A DNA stretch of 64,000 nucleotides from Deltaproteobacteria bacterium (GCA_019307815.1 JAFDIV010000002.1:1-64000); one strand, 5' to 3'; shown: positions 1 through 7,830, counted from the first letter of the stretch. Notes: a model not told the origin generated them from the sequence alone. Program-made: numbers and translations.

Positions 1-82
1 GAATACAATACGAGACTATGTCAAGAGACAAGGTTCCGAATACCGAAAGCTGTATGAAGATCGGCAGCTGTCCCTATTCTAA
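1..82 (+). CDS. 3' end of a gene cut by the window edge, possibly an IS200/IS605-type transposase
   Basis: An open frame enters from the left edge and ends at TAA 80-82. Only about 26 residues are visible; they are basic and tyrosine-rich and end in RQLSLF. A strong GC-rich hairpin starts at the stop codon. Y1 transposases of the IS200/IS605 type, including REP-associated ones, often have such a basic tail followed at once by a hairpin, but no catalytic residue is in view. The family assignment is a guess; that this is a real gene end is somewhat more likely. Confidence 0.3.
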   Translation, partial: NTIRDYVKRQGSEYRKLYEDRQLSLF

Positions 83-106
83 TACCCCGCTGCTTGCGGC
101 GGGGTA
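83..106. repeat. GC-rich hairpin directly after a stop codon
   Basis: TACCCCGC (83-90) pairs perfectly with GCGGGGTA (99-106) around an 8-nt loop. It could be the right-end or REP-type hairpin of an IS200/IS605-like element, or the terminator of the gene that ends at 82, although the T-run after it is short. Confidence 0.5.
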
Positions 107-114
107 GTTTATTG

Positions 115-260
115 ACTTAGATAAATTTACTTAAAATTAGCTATTTTGTCAAGAGATTCTCTTGTATGTTTAAGGAGTTACAGGGCAGTACAAGGAAAAT
201 CGTTTACGGGTATATCATAAGGTTTTGACAGATACGGACAAGGAAGCTGTCAGCTATCAG
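115..260. repeat. Direct repeat copy A flanking the AlbA_2 gene
   Basis: This 146-bp stretch is repeated in diverged form at 2123-2269, on the other side of the AlbA_2/GHKL gene and in the same orientation. The last 38 bp of each copy, starting TTTTGACAGAT, differ at only 5 positions; the left parts share ACTTAGATAAA, AAATTAGCTA and GTCAAG with scattered differences. The right end contains short tandem AGCTATC units. Confidence 0.6.
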
Positions 261-451
261 CTATCAGCATTCAGGAAAAGCAAGACGTGAGAGGTAGGAG
301 GTGGAGGCAGCAGGCAGAATTTGGGAATGATGGGTCAGAAGGGCATCAGGCTTTAGGCGTGTAGCGTTAGGGACAAAGTCAAAGAGGAAAGGATAAAAGG
401 CTTAGTCACGCGCAAACTGACCAAGTAAGCGTAGGTCGCTCACAAAATTGG
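261..451. other. Non-coding stretch between repeat A and the AlbA_2 gene
   Basis: Together with 83-260 this leaves about 370 bp without a gene. Apart from the hairpin and repeat A I see only purine-rich low-complexity sequence and no open frame with a ribosome binding site. Confidence 0.5.
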
Positions 452-1921
452 TCATTTCTTTCCCCCTTGAAATTCATTAAGGAGCCTCTTGCCTTTCTCC
501 GTAAGCCGGTACTTTTGTTTGCTGCTCCGCGGCTTGTCCGGGATGGTCATCTCGATGAGGCCAAGGCGCGAAGCCACTTGCAGGTAGCTTTCTCGAAAGT
601 GCTTTTCATCCTTAAGCCCTAATCTCCTCATTATTTCGGCTCGCATCATTTCCCCGGACATCACGGACAGCATCTTTGCGACTTCGGGGGTGACTTCGGG
701 GGTGACTTCGGGGGTGACTTCGGGGATAACTTCGGCTGCGTCACGCAAAACGGCGGGCCGGAATATCACATAGACCGATCCCGATCGTTCTTCCCAGGTG
801 GGCGGAGGGTTCCCATTCTCGTTGCACCAGTCGAGGATGTTCAGGGTACCGGAACCCCAACGCTCGATGATGCCGGCACGGTAGAAAACGTTGGCGATGA
901 TCGGATTCCACGGCTTGGACTCATGGGGCCGGGTGAGCTTCTCCGGCGTGATGCCGAAGTGGAAGGTGCCTGGATTGGCGATCTCCAGGTGGTCATCGTA
1001 CATGGCCACAGCAACGGCGCCTCCGGGGATCGCGTAGTCGCGGTGGCAGATGGCGTTGGCGATCGCTTCCCGGGTGGCGCGGGGTGGGTACCAGGGTTGG
1101 TCTTCCCGGACCAGTTTGCCGGGAACGATCCGGCCAGCGATGGGTACGTGATCAATCAAAAAGGACTCTGCCCGCCTAAGGAGCGTGAACGCATGGCCCC
1201 AGTACTGCCGGTTGTCGGCGAAGTCCGCCAACCGGTTCTTGCCGCGAAAGCGCGCCAGACGGATTTCGAGCTGGGGATAGAGGGGCTTGAGACGGTCCGA
1301 CTTGCCATAGAGCGCAATGGCCGCGTTGAGCAGATTGCCGTCGTGGATGAGCTCCAGGCCCCGAAGGATTGATTCGGTATCCCTTCGGCTGGGCGCTTCC
1401 AAGCGGCCGAGCCGGATGGCGTTGTCCAGGGTGATTTGGATCTCCTCGGCGTCCAAGTCGTCAATGGTTACGCCATCGGGAACCGGTTGGTTTTCCCAGC
1501 GCTGGGTCGCGTGCAGCCGCTCCAACAGCCGCCTATCGTACTCTTCACGTGGCATCCGAATGGTGGTCGGGCCATGCCGCACATAAGGACGGCCGTCGAA
1601 GGTGTATGGGCCTCCTCCACCGGGGATGGAGATGATGATTACAGCCTTGTCTCCCCTGATGTGGACGGTTTCGATGTCGGGGAACGCAGGTGGCTCGATC
1701 TTGCGGAGCTCGTTCGAAAGCTCCTCCAGCGTTTTAGTGGAGACCTGCTGACCAGCAATCTCGCCTTTGTTATTCACTCCGAAAATGACGAAACCGCCTA
1801 GTCCATTGAGCATGGCACAGACGGTTTTGGCCGCGGCAGTTCGCTGGCCGGTAGAACGCTTGAACTCCACCCGCTCCGACTCGCCTCGCCGCACCAAAGC
1901 CCCTAGGTCGTCAAGATTCAT
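452..1921 (-). CDS. AlbA_2 (Schlafen-type) / GHKL ATPase-like protein with C-terminal winged helix
   Basis: 489 residues. An N-terminal AlbA_2 domain (about residues 10-130) is shown by GESERVEFK and by GLGGFVIFGV. A GHKL/HATPase_c_4-like region at about 280-395 has AIANAICHRDY and RWGSGT. Then come a TPEV-repeat linker and a C-terminal winged helix (RRLGLKDEKHFRESY). The start ATG at 1921 has GAGGA six bases upstream. Family members are usually annotated as putative transcriptional regulators or RecG-like proteins and often sit in defence or mobile regions; the target of this one is unknown. The gene is clearly richer in G+C than the AT-rich DNA around it and lies between two direct repeats, which suggests it was acquired as a unit. 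Family assignment is firm, function is not. Confidence 0.85.
   Translation of the reverse strand: MNLDDLGALVRRGESERVEFKRSTGQRTAAAKTVCAMLNGLGGFVIFGVNNKGEIAGQQVSTKTLEELSNELRKIEPPAFPDIETVHIRGDKAVIIISIPGGGGPYTFDGRPYVRHGPTTIRMPREEYDRRLLERLHATQRWENQPVPDGVTIDDLDAEEIQITLDNAIRLGRLEAPSRRDTESILRGLELIHDGNLLNAAIALYGKSDRLKPLYPQLEIRLARFRGKNRLADFADNRQYWGHAFTLLRRAESFLIDHVPIAGRIVPGKLVREDQPWYPPRATREAIANAICHRDYAIPGGAVAVAMYDDHLEIANPGTFHFGITPEKLTRPHESKPWNPIIANVFYRAGIIERWGSGTLNILDWCNENGNPPPTWEERSGSVYVIFRPAVLRDAAEVIPEVTPEVTPEVTPEVAKMLSVMSGEMMRAEIMRRLGLKDEKHFRESYLQVASRLGLIEMTIPDKPRSSKQKYRLTEKGKRLLNEFQGGKK
680..727 (-). repeat. In-frame 12-bp tandem repeat (four units)
   Basis: Four head-to-tail units of GACTTCGGGGGT (the last one ends AT) encode a Thr-Pro-Glu-Val linker between the ATPase-like domain and the winged helix of the AlbA_2 protein. 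Unit gain or loss would change linker length without breaking the frame. Confidence 0.9.
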
Positions 1922-2660
1922 CCGTCCTCACTCCAGCCCGGTCCTAACCTTACCGGGTTCATGGCCCCTGGGGGGTTCATCCCTGCCTGGCCGGCAGACA
2001 GAGAGGGATTTCTCGAGGCATTTATTCATCCCTACCTACTGCCAGGCAGATCTTCCAACTAGCGGTCAGTGGCTTCCTTTGATTGCCTTTCTCTGGAAAA
2101 ATTAAAGCCTAGTGTTTTAAAAACTTAGATAAACTAATCTCAAATTAGCTACTTAGTCAAGGAATTTTACCTGTCTGTTTGAGCACTTACCTGGCAATAA
2201 TAAAAAATCTTTTTAGAAACTTACCATACCATTTTGACAGATGCGGTCGAAGAAGCTGTCAGCTGTCAGAAACCAGCCAGAAAGCCAGAAGGCTGGGAAG
2301 TTTACTCGCCTCGGCGAGCTGGAAGGCTGATAATGGAAGACAGAAGATAGAACTTGCCCGCCAATGATTTATGGCGGGGCAGGAGAGAGAGAAAAGGAAC
2401 GAGGCCGGGGATGGAAGGAAATTGGAGGGATTAAATGGGTTTTTCGTAGGGATATCTTGGCATTTCTCACCAATTGTAACTTATTGCAATCACGCCTGAT
2501 ATAGGGCATGCTAACAAATTACTCACTCATTGAGTATTATTACTCATAATCAGACTTGTTTGTCAATGTTTTTTCTTATAGAGAAATCGTACGTAGAAAG
2601 GAAGGAGAGGCCAATGGAGGCCTGAAAAAAATAACATGGACCAATATATGGCGAACAAAA
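1922..2660. other. Gene-poor spacer with repeat copy B
   Basis: No convincing gene lies between the AlbA_2 gene and the AbiE locus. The stretch holds CTGCC-type inverted-repeat remnants (about 1983-2055), direct repeat B (2123-2269), and a hairpin CCCGCCA/TGGCGGG (2357-2363 with 2372-2378). After about 2440 the sequence becomes strongly AT-rich, in contrast to the GC-rich gene on its left. Confidence 0.5.
2123..2269. repeat. Direct repeat copy B flanking the AlbA_2 gene
   Basis: Second copy of the repeat at 115-260, same orientation, about 2 kb away. Its right 38 bp are close to 87 percent identical to copy A. The pair brackets the AlbA_2/GHKL gene and its spacer sequences. Confidence 0.6.
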
Positions 2661-2719
2661 CTTGATATTTTTCTTCAATACCCCTAAAGACTTTAGGGGT
2701 ATTACATCATTTCATCAAG
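2661..2719. promoter_or_regulatory. Candidate AbiEi operator 1
   Basis: A perfect 13-bp inverted repeat, AATACCCCTAAAG (2677-2689) and its complement (2691-2703), is flanked at exactly 10 bp on each side by CTTGAT (2661-2666) and ATCAAG (2714-2719). The whole 59 bp is symmetric about 2690. The same architecture recurs 84 bp downstream just before the antitoxin start, which fits autoregulation by the AbiEi-type protein. Confidence 0.6.
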
Positions 2720-2744
2720 GATTCACTTGCAATAAGACCACCAA

Positions 2745-2803
2745 CTTGATATTGTGGATCATTACCCCTAAATAATTGGCGGGTAATGATTATTATTATC
2801 AAG
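2745..2803. promoter_or_regulatory. Candidate AbiEi operator 2
   Basis: CTTGAT (2745-2750), 10 bp, ATTACCC (2761-2767), 13 bp, GGGTAAT (2781-2787), 10 bp, ATCAAG (2798-2803). The outer and inner half-sites have the same spacing as operator 1. The right edge is only 13 bp upstream of the antitoxin start codon, so a bound protein could block transcription or ribosome access. Confidence 0.6.
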
Positions 2804-2816
2804 CCTGGGGCCGGAT

Positions 2817-3623
2817 ATGAAGCTACAGGATTTCTTTTCAACACACCCGGTGTTCACGTATGAAGAGTTTGTGGAATTCCTCTCCTCTAAGGGTTCCTGT
2901 AATGTTAAGACACGGGAATCCCTCTTGAGGCACTATACAAGAACTGGCCGTCTCCTACGGGTCCGACGGGGGCTTTACCTTACTGTACCCCGAGGGTTCA
3001 CACCTGAAAATTGCCCAGTTGATCCTTATCTCCTTGCATCAAAGGTGGCCCCGGACTCGGTGCTTGCCTACCACACCGCCCTTGAGCTTCACAGCAAGGC
3101 CTATTCCGTATATGAGGAGTTTGTTTTTCTCACTCGCTCAAGAATCCGTCCCCTGAATTTTAGGGGCCAGAGATATCGTGGTGTAACCTTTCCCAAGAAG
3201 CTGAGAGACAAAGGCTGCGAGTTATTTGGAGTGGTATCGGTTGACAGGTCAGGGCTGGATGTGCAGGTGACCAGCCTTGAAAGGACCCTCGTAGATGTCC
3301 TTGACCGTCCCTCCTTGGGCGGCACCTGGGAGGAGATCTGGAGGTCTCTGGAGATGGTTGAATTCTTTGATCTTGATAAGGTCGTTGAATACGTCATATA
3401 TCTGGGAAATGCAACGACCGCGGCCAAGGTGGGATTCTTCCTGGAGCAACATAGAGATACGCTGATGCCTTGTGAGGATCATCTTAACCGACTCCGGGCT
3501 TTAATACCGACTAAACCTCACTATATGGTCCGTAATGGACGAAGGCCTGGCCGTTTTATAAGAGAATGGAATCTGGTGGTGCCCCACGAAATATTTAAGA
3601 AGAGCTGGGAGGAAATACTTTGA
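2817..3623 (+). CDS. AbiEi-type antitoxin and autorepressor (type IV TA system)
   Basis: 268 residues. The N-terminal winged helix (about 8-60) includes RESLLRHYTRTGRLLRVRRG and runs into GLYLTVP; the AbiEi C-terminal domain follows, with YHTALELH near residue 87 and SLERTLVDVLDRP near 153. AbiEi proteins repress their own promoter and neutralise the AbiEii nucleotidyltransferase toxin. The next gene starts at 3620 and overlaps the stop, the usual translational coupling of abiEi and abiEii. Two symmetric operator-like dyads lie directly upstream. Length and motifs look intact, so the repressor may still work although its toxin partner is damaged. Confidence 0.85.
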   Translation: MKLQDFFSTHPVFTYEEFVEFLSSKGSCNVKTRESLLRHYTRTGRLLRVRRGLYLTVPRGFTPENCPVDPYLLASKVAPDSVLAYHTALELHSKAYSVYEEFVFLTRSRIRPLNFRGQRYRGVTFPKKLRDKGCELFGVVSVDRSGLDVQVTSLERTLVDVLDRPSLGGTWEEIWRSLEMVEFFDLDKVVEYVIYLGNATTAAKVGFFLEQHRDTLMPCEDHLNRLRALIPTKPHYMVRNGRRPGRFIREWNLVVPHEIFKKSWEEIL

Positions 3624-4033
3624 AGCTTTCGAGGGAAAGAATCCTTTCTGAAGCCGCATCCACTGGTTTTCGGCCAGAAGTGTATGAGAAGGTTGTCCAC
3701 CTGTTGTCCTTACTCCAAGGCATCTGGAGCCATCCTTTCCTTAAAAACCGGCTAGTTCTCAAAGGCGGTACAGCTTTGAACCTTTTTATTTTCAATCTTC
3801 CCCGCCTCTCTGTAGACATAGACCTGAATTATATCGGCGCCCTTGATAAAGAAACCATGCTGGGAGAAAGACCAAAAATAGACAGTGCCATTAAATCCCT
3901 ATCCTTGGATGTTCATGAGATAGCGGCTGGAAAGCTATGCGCCTTACTTTCAAGGCAGACGGGAAGAGATCTTTTTGATGTGCACCAACTGCTTAGTGGA
4001 CCAAACGCCGTTTCAAAAAGAAAAAGGGGTTAG
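3620..4033 (+). pseudogene. AbiEii-type nucleotidyltransferase toxin, internally deleted and truncated
   Basis: 137 residues against the usual 250-300. The N-terminal half is good: LVLKGGTALNLF and LPRLSVDIDLNYIG (about 46-73) carry the GG-T and D-x-D residues of the nucleotidyltransferase fold. After DSAIKSL the sequence jumps to SLDVHEIAAGKLCALLSRQ and GRDLFDV, which in full-length homologues lies some 80-100 residues further on, so an in-frame internal deletion is likely. The frame then stops inside the terminator of tRNA-Leu, replacing the normal C-terminus. It overlaps the antitoxin gene by 4 bp. Probably non-functional as a toxin, though the catalytic core half remains. Confidence 0.75.
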
Positions 4034-4052
4034 CCGAAAATCTGCTAACCCC
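4026..4052 (-). terminator. Terminator of tRNA-Leu
   Basis: A perfect 9-bp stem GGGGTTAGC (4026-4034) and GCTAACCCC (4044-4052) is followed on the minus strand by a T-rich run (complement of 4014-4025). It lies just past the tRNA 3' end. The stop codon of the truncated toxin gene falls inside this stem. Confidence 0.8.
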
Positions 4053-4064
4053 TTGTAATCCTTA

Positions 4065-4151
4065 TGGTGCCGAAGGCGAGACTCGAACTCGCACGGGGCT
4101 TCCCCCACTAGACCCTGAACCTAGCGCGTCTACCAGTTCCGCCACTTCGGC
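4065..4151 (-). tRNA. tRNA-Leu (anticodon CAG)
   Basis: 87 nt with encoded CCA (complement of 4065-4067). The acceptor GCCGAAG pairs with CTTCGGC; the D-arm GGTAGACGCG and T-arm GTTCGAGTC are present; a long variable arm (GTGGGGGAAGCCCC region) is typical of Leu; the anticodon loop reads TTCAGGG. A near-consensus promoter precedes it and a terminator follows, so it is a single-gene unit. The accessory region on its 3' side ends at its terminator, which makes the tRNA a possible integration or recombination point. Confidence 0.95.
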
Positions 4152-4183
4152 CTATTACCGACTTGCCATCTAAACTACTAGGT

Positions 4184-4213
4184 ATTATATTAAATGGATA
4201 AATAAAAAGTCAA
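4184..4213 (-). promoter_or_regulatory. Promoter of tRNA-Leu
   Basis: On the minus strand TTGACT (complement of 4208-4213), an 18-bp spacer and a perfect TATAAT (complement of 4184-4189) lie about 30 bp upstream of the tRNA 5' end. Confidence 0.75.
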
Positions 4214-4312
4214 CAGCTTTTCCCGAGGCCGGCTTTCGGAGAAGGCCGGTTATCATGTGTAGACACCTTTTTCCAGACCAAGGGGAAGGAAAAATGCCCA
4301 GAGGCTGTACAG

Positions 4313-5248
4313 ATGCGTATCATAAAAGACCTAAACCAATTGAATGAGCCACTGAACAATCCCGTTCTTACGGTAGGAAATTTCGACGGTGTACACAAAG
4401 GCCACATGGCCCTTTTTGAGAAGGTAAAGGAACGCGCCAGGGCAATCAACGGCCAGTCCGCGGTCATGACCTTTGATCCTCATCCCATTAGGGTTATGCG
4501 CCCGGGTCATGCCCCTCCCTTGATCACACCAGTCCAACAAAAGCTCAATTTGATTGAAGAGGCAGGGGTAGATGTCATCTTTTGCCTTCCTTTTACCAAA
4601 GAATTCGCCCAGATCACAGCCCAAGAGTTCGTGGAGAACATCCTTGTACGCAAAATTGGCATAAGGGAAATTGTGGTCGGCTATGACTATATGTTCGGCC
4701 GGGGAAGAAAGGGAAATATAGAGCTCCTGCGGGAACTTGGCAATCATTATAAGTTTCAGGTGCATGTGGTGGGCCCTGTCCACATAGGAAACAGGCTGGT
4801 CTCCAGTACCTCCATTAGAAACCTTGTAATGGAGGGAAAGCTGGACCAAGCCCGCCAGCTTCTTGGGCGCCATTATGAGGTGGCCGGCACAGTGGTACGA
4901 GGGAAAAACAGGGGTGCAAGACTTTTGGGCTTTCCCACGGCCAACCTAAAATTGATTGATGAATTGACGCCCAAACAGGGGGTTTATGCTGTTCGCGTGA
5001 TATTCAATAACAAGCAATATATGGGGGTCACTAATATCGGTTATAACCCCACCTTTGGAAACGGGGCCTTTTCAGTGGAAACGCATCTGCTGGACTTTTC
5101 AGGTGACCTACTAGGGAAAACCATCCGGGTGCAATTTATCGCCCGGCTTAGAGACGAAAAGACCTTTGAAAACGTACAAGCCTTGGCTGAGCAAATCCGC
5201 CAGGACATAAAAGTGGCAAAAAGCCTTCTCCACTCCGACCATACCTAG
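4313..5248 (+). CDS. ribF: Bifunctional riboflavin kinase / FMN adenylyltransferase (FAD synthetase)
   Basis: 311 residues, normal for RibF. It converts riboflavin to FMN and then FAD. The N-terminal FAD-synthetase domain (about 15-185) has GNFDGVHKGH, TFDPHP and VSSTSIRNLV. The C-terminal kinase domain (about 185-305) has GRHYEVAGTVVRG, LGFPTANL and GVYAV. It sits directly upstream of the rnf genes, whose subunits RnfD and RnfG need covalent FMN attached from FAD by ApbE, encoded just after rnf; the arrangement reads as flavin supply, complex, flavin transfer. A promoter in the gap before rnfC indicates that ribF is a separate transcription unit. I see no FMN riboswitch upstream. A hairpin at 4229-4249 lies in the leader. 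Confidence 0.95.
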   Translation: MRIIKDLNQLNEPLNNPVLTVGNFDGVHKGHMALFEKVKERARAINGQSAVMTFDPHPIRVMRPGHAPPLITPVQQKLNLIEEAGVDVIFCLPFTKEFAQITAQEFVENILVRKIGIREIVVGYDYMFGRGRKGNIELLRELGNHYKFQVHVVGPVHIGNRLVSSTSIRNLVMEGKLDQARQLLGRHYEVAGTVVRGKNRGARLLGFPTANLKLIDELTPKQGVYAVRVIFNNKQYMGVTNIGYNPTFGNGAFSVETHLLDFSGDLLGKTIRVQFIARLRDEKTFENVQALAEQIRQDIKVAKSLLHSDHT

Positions 5249-5323
5249 TCTGCCCCTGCCCTCCTCCCATGAATCGCTGGAGAGTTCCCAATACTAATCC
5301 GCGTTTGCCTTCCCAAAATTCTA

Positions 5324-5351
5324 TTGACACAAAGCCTAAAATTTTTATATG
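5324..5351 (+). promoter_or_regulatory. Sigma-70-type promoter of the rnf operon
   Basis: A perfect TTGACA (5324-5329), a 16-bp spacer and TATATG (5346-5351) lie about 45 bp upstream of ATG 5402. The -35 box overlaps the TTG that would extend the rnfC frame upstream, which argues against that longer start. Confidence 0.65.
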
Positions 5352-5401
5352 TTCACTGCCTTAAGTATCTTCAAGAACAATGGGTAGATCAACTAATTAC
5401 A

Positions 5402-6724
5402 ATGCCTGAACCACTATTGACATTTCCAAAGGGAGGGGTTCACCCCCAGGAGTCAAAGGAACTTACAGAGGGACTTCCCATTGAGGCTGCCCCGGTTCCA
5501 AAGCAACTGGATATCCTCCTTGTGCAGCACTTCGGCGCCCCTTGCAAGGCCCTGGTAAAGAAAAAGGATGTGGTCCAAGAAGGCGATCTCATTGGAGAGG
5601 TGGAAGCGGGTCTTGGTGCGAGTATCCACGCCAGCGCTACGGGTGTTGTGAAGAATATTGGGACAGCTCCACACCCTGTATCCATCAATGCACCAGCGGT
5701 CACCATAGAAGTGGATCCTGAAGCCAAACCGCCCACTTATGAGGTCCGTGATTGGACCCAACTGTCAAGGGAGGAATTGCTGGCTTGCGTGAAGAACGCC
5801 GGTATTGTGGGGATCGGAGGTGCTGGCTTTCCCACCCACGTGAAACTATCGCCTCCCTCCGAAGCAAAGGTGGACACCCTTATCCTGAACGGCGCGGAGT
5901 GTGAACCTTACCTTACCACAGACCATCGTCTGATGCTCGAGCATGCCCCTGAGATCATCGAAGGGGCCAAGATCATCCTGACCATTTTGGGTATTAGGAC
6001 TTGCCATATTGGTATCGAGGCCAATAAGATGGATGCTGTGGAGGCCATGAAAAAGGCCGTGGAAAAATTAGGCCCAAATGGGTTTGAAATCATAGTGGAT
6101 GCCCTGCAGGTCAAATACCCCCAGGGTTCTGAAAAACAGCTTATCCAGAGTATTACCGGCAGGAAGGTTCCGGGGTTCGGTCTTCCCTTTGATGTAAATG
6201 TGGTGGTTCAAAATGTAGGAACCACAAAGGCCATTTATGATGCCGTGGTTCTCAACAAGCCATTATACGAGAAGGTGATCACGGTTTCAGGAAAAGGCGT
6301 CAATCGCCCTGCCAATCTCCTGGTAAGGATAGGAACGCGGATATCAGATATTGTGGAATACCTGGGTGGCGTAAAGCCCAATCTGGCTAAGGTAGTCCTG
6401 GGGGGGCCCATGATGGGCTTTGCAGTCCCTTCTCTGGATCTTCCTGTTACCAAGACCACCTCAGGGATCCTCTTTCTCACAGAAGAGGAAATCGATACCA
6501 GCCCCCACGGCCAATGTATCCGGTGTGGTTGGTGCCTGGAGGCATGCCCCATGGGGCTGTCACCAAACGAAATTGGTATTTACGTGGAAGCGGGACGGGC
6601 AGAAGATACCTCACAATTCGGGGTCTTTGAGTGTTTCGAGTGCGGATGCTGCGCATTTGTCTGCCCGGCCAAAAGACCGCTGGTCCAATTCATACGACTG
6701 GCCAAATCACGGGCAAAGAAGTGA
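5402..6724 (+). CDS. rnfC: Rnf complex subunit C (NADH/flavin and iron-sulfur subunit)
   Basis: 440 residues. RnfC is the peripheral cytoplasmic NAD-binding subunit of the ferredoxin:NAD+ oxidoreductase that pumps Na+ or H+. The N-terminal barrel-sandwich domain (LLTFPKGGVHPQES) comes first, then the Rossmann/FMN domain with GIGGAGFPTHVKL and LNGAECEPYLTTDH, a SLBB region, and two [4Fe-4S] motifs near the end: CIRCGWCLEACP and CFECGCCAFVCP. I prefer ATG 5402 to the in-frame TTG 5324, because the TTG lies within the -35 box and the extra residues do not resemble RnfC. The ribosome binding site is weak. First gene of rnfCDGEAB. Confidence 0.95.
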   Translation: MPEPLLTFPKGGVHPQESKELTEGLPIEAAPVPKQLDILLVQHFGAPCKALVKKKDVVQEGDLIGEVEAGLGASIHASATGVVKNIGTAPHPVSINAPAVTIEVDPEAKPPTYEVRDWTQLSREELLACVKNAGIVGIGGAGFPTHVKLSPPSEAKVDTLILNGAECEPYLTTDHRLMLEHAPEIIEGAKIILTILGIRTCHIGIEANKMDAVEAMKKAVEKLGPNGFEIIVDALQVKYPQGSEKQLIQSITGRKVPGFGLPFDVNVVVQNVGTTKAIYDAVVLNKPLYEKVITVSGKGVNRPANLLVRIGTRISDIVEYLGGVKPNLAKVVLGGPMMGFAVPSLDLPVTKTTSGILFLTEEEIDTSPHGQCIRCGWCLEACPMGLSPNEIGIYVEAGRAEDTSQFGVFECFECGCCAFVCPAKRPLVQFIRLAKSRAKK

Positions 6725-6774
6725 TTTTGACTCGGCTCAGTTTGCATACTAAACTGACTGGGAGGTCATGAGCC

Positions 6775-7830
6775 ATCGAAAAGCAAATTAAAGAAAGTAT
6801 TGCACAACAGCGAGATATTCCTACACTCGCCGTCTCAGTCTCGCCCCATATCAAGAGTGGTGAGTCGGTGGAAAAAATCATGTGGACGGTGGTGGTCTGC
6901 CTTCTGCCGCCCTTGATTTTGTCCATCTTTATTTTTGGTATCCAGACCCTCATCATCACGGCAGTCAGTGTGGCCAGTTGTGTAGCAACTGAGGCCATAA
7001 GCCAGAAGCTGTTGCGCCGTCCCATTACCATCAAGGATGGAAGCGCTGTTATTACAGGTCTGTTGTTGGCCTATATCATTCCGCCGGGTGTGCCTTACTG
7101 GATGCCTATACTGGGAGCGGTGATGGCCATCTACGTGGCCAAACACTTGCTAGGCGGTATTGGTTTCAATATATTCAACCCGGCCTTAATAGGACGGGCC
7201 TTCTTGGTGGCCACGTTTCCCGTGGCCATGACCTCGGCATGGCTTCCGCCTATACGCCACGGCTCGGTCCTGCAATACATGGGCTCTGGTGTGGACGCCA
7301 TGTCTACCGCAACACCTTTGTTCATCCTGAAACACTATGGAATCGCTGCAGTAATCGAAAAATTCGGCTCCCTTCACAGCATTTATGGAAATTTCTTTGT
7401 GGGCTGGAGGCCCGGGTGCATAGGGGAAACCTCGGCGCTGCTCATCCTCATTGGTGGAGGCTACCTTCTTTACAAGCGTTACATAACCTGGCACATCCCC
7501 GTGTCAGTCATTGGGACGATTGCCCTGCTTACCTGGCTGTTTGGAGGAGAAAAGCTGTTCACGGGTAATCCTCTCCTGGCAATTCTCTCAGGGGGGGTAA
7601 TGCTTGGGGCATTTTTCATGGCCACAGATTATGTCACCTCGCCCAGTCAGCCCATAGGAAAGATCATTTTTGGTGTCGGTATAGGGGCCCTCACCGTACT
7701 CATCCGGTTGAAGGGGGGGTATCCAGAGGGCGTGTGCTATGCCATACTGCTGATGAATCCGCTGACACCAGCATTCGAACAATGGTTTAGGCCCAAGCGT
7801 TTTGCCCCTCAAAAAGGTGCTACGAAATGA
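6775..7830 (+). CDS. rnfD: Rnf complex subunit D, probable ATC start codon
   Basis: A membrane subunit with covalent FMN. The usual RnfD start region (LAVSVSPHIKSGESVEKIM) is encoded upstream of the first possible GTG start (6868), but the frame contains no ATG, GTG or TTG before it; the in-frame stop is at 6769-6771. A strong Shine-Dalgarno GGGAGG (6760-6765) lies nine bases before ATC 6775, which would give 351 residues. Starting at GTG 6868 would give 320 and lose a conserved motif. The flavinylation motif is STATP (Thr149 counted from the GTG). Around ten hydrophobic helices follow. A one-base error near ATG 6768 is the alternative, but that ATG is too close to the Shine-Dalgarno. It overlaps rnfG by four bases. 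Confidence 0.85.
   Translation: MEKQIKESIAQQRDIPTLAVSVSPHIKSGESVEKIMWTVVVCLLPPLILSIFIFGIQTLIITAVSVASCVATEAISQKLLRRPITIKDGSAVITGLLLAYIIPPGVPYWMPILGAVMAIYVAKHLLGGIGFNIFNPALIGRAFLVATFPVAMTSAWLPPIRHGSVLQYMGSGVDAMSTATPLFILKHYGIAAVIEKFGSLHSIYGNFFVGWRPGCIGETSALLILIGGGYLLYKRYITWHIPVSVIGTIALLTWLFGGEKLFTGNPLLAILSGGVMLGAFFMATDYVTSPSQPIGKIIFGVGIGALTVLIRLKGGYPEGVCYAILLMNPLTPAFEQWFRPKRFAPQKGATK

Noticed and set aside
680..727. CRISPR-like array
   Set aside because: The units are contiguous 12-bp coding repeats without spacers. No CRISPR array or cas gene was found anywhere in the window.
4154..4312. FMN riboswitch upstream of ribF
   Set aside because: None of the conserved RFN segments is seen; only a simple hairpin at 4229-4249.
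5324..5401. Upstream TTG start for rnfC
   Set aside because: The TTG is part of a perfect -35 box, and the added residues do not look like RnfC.
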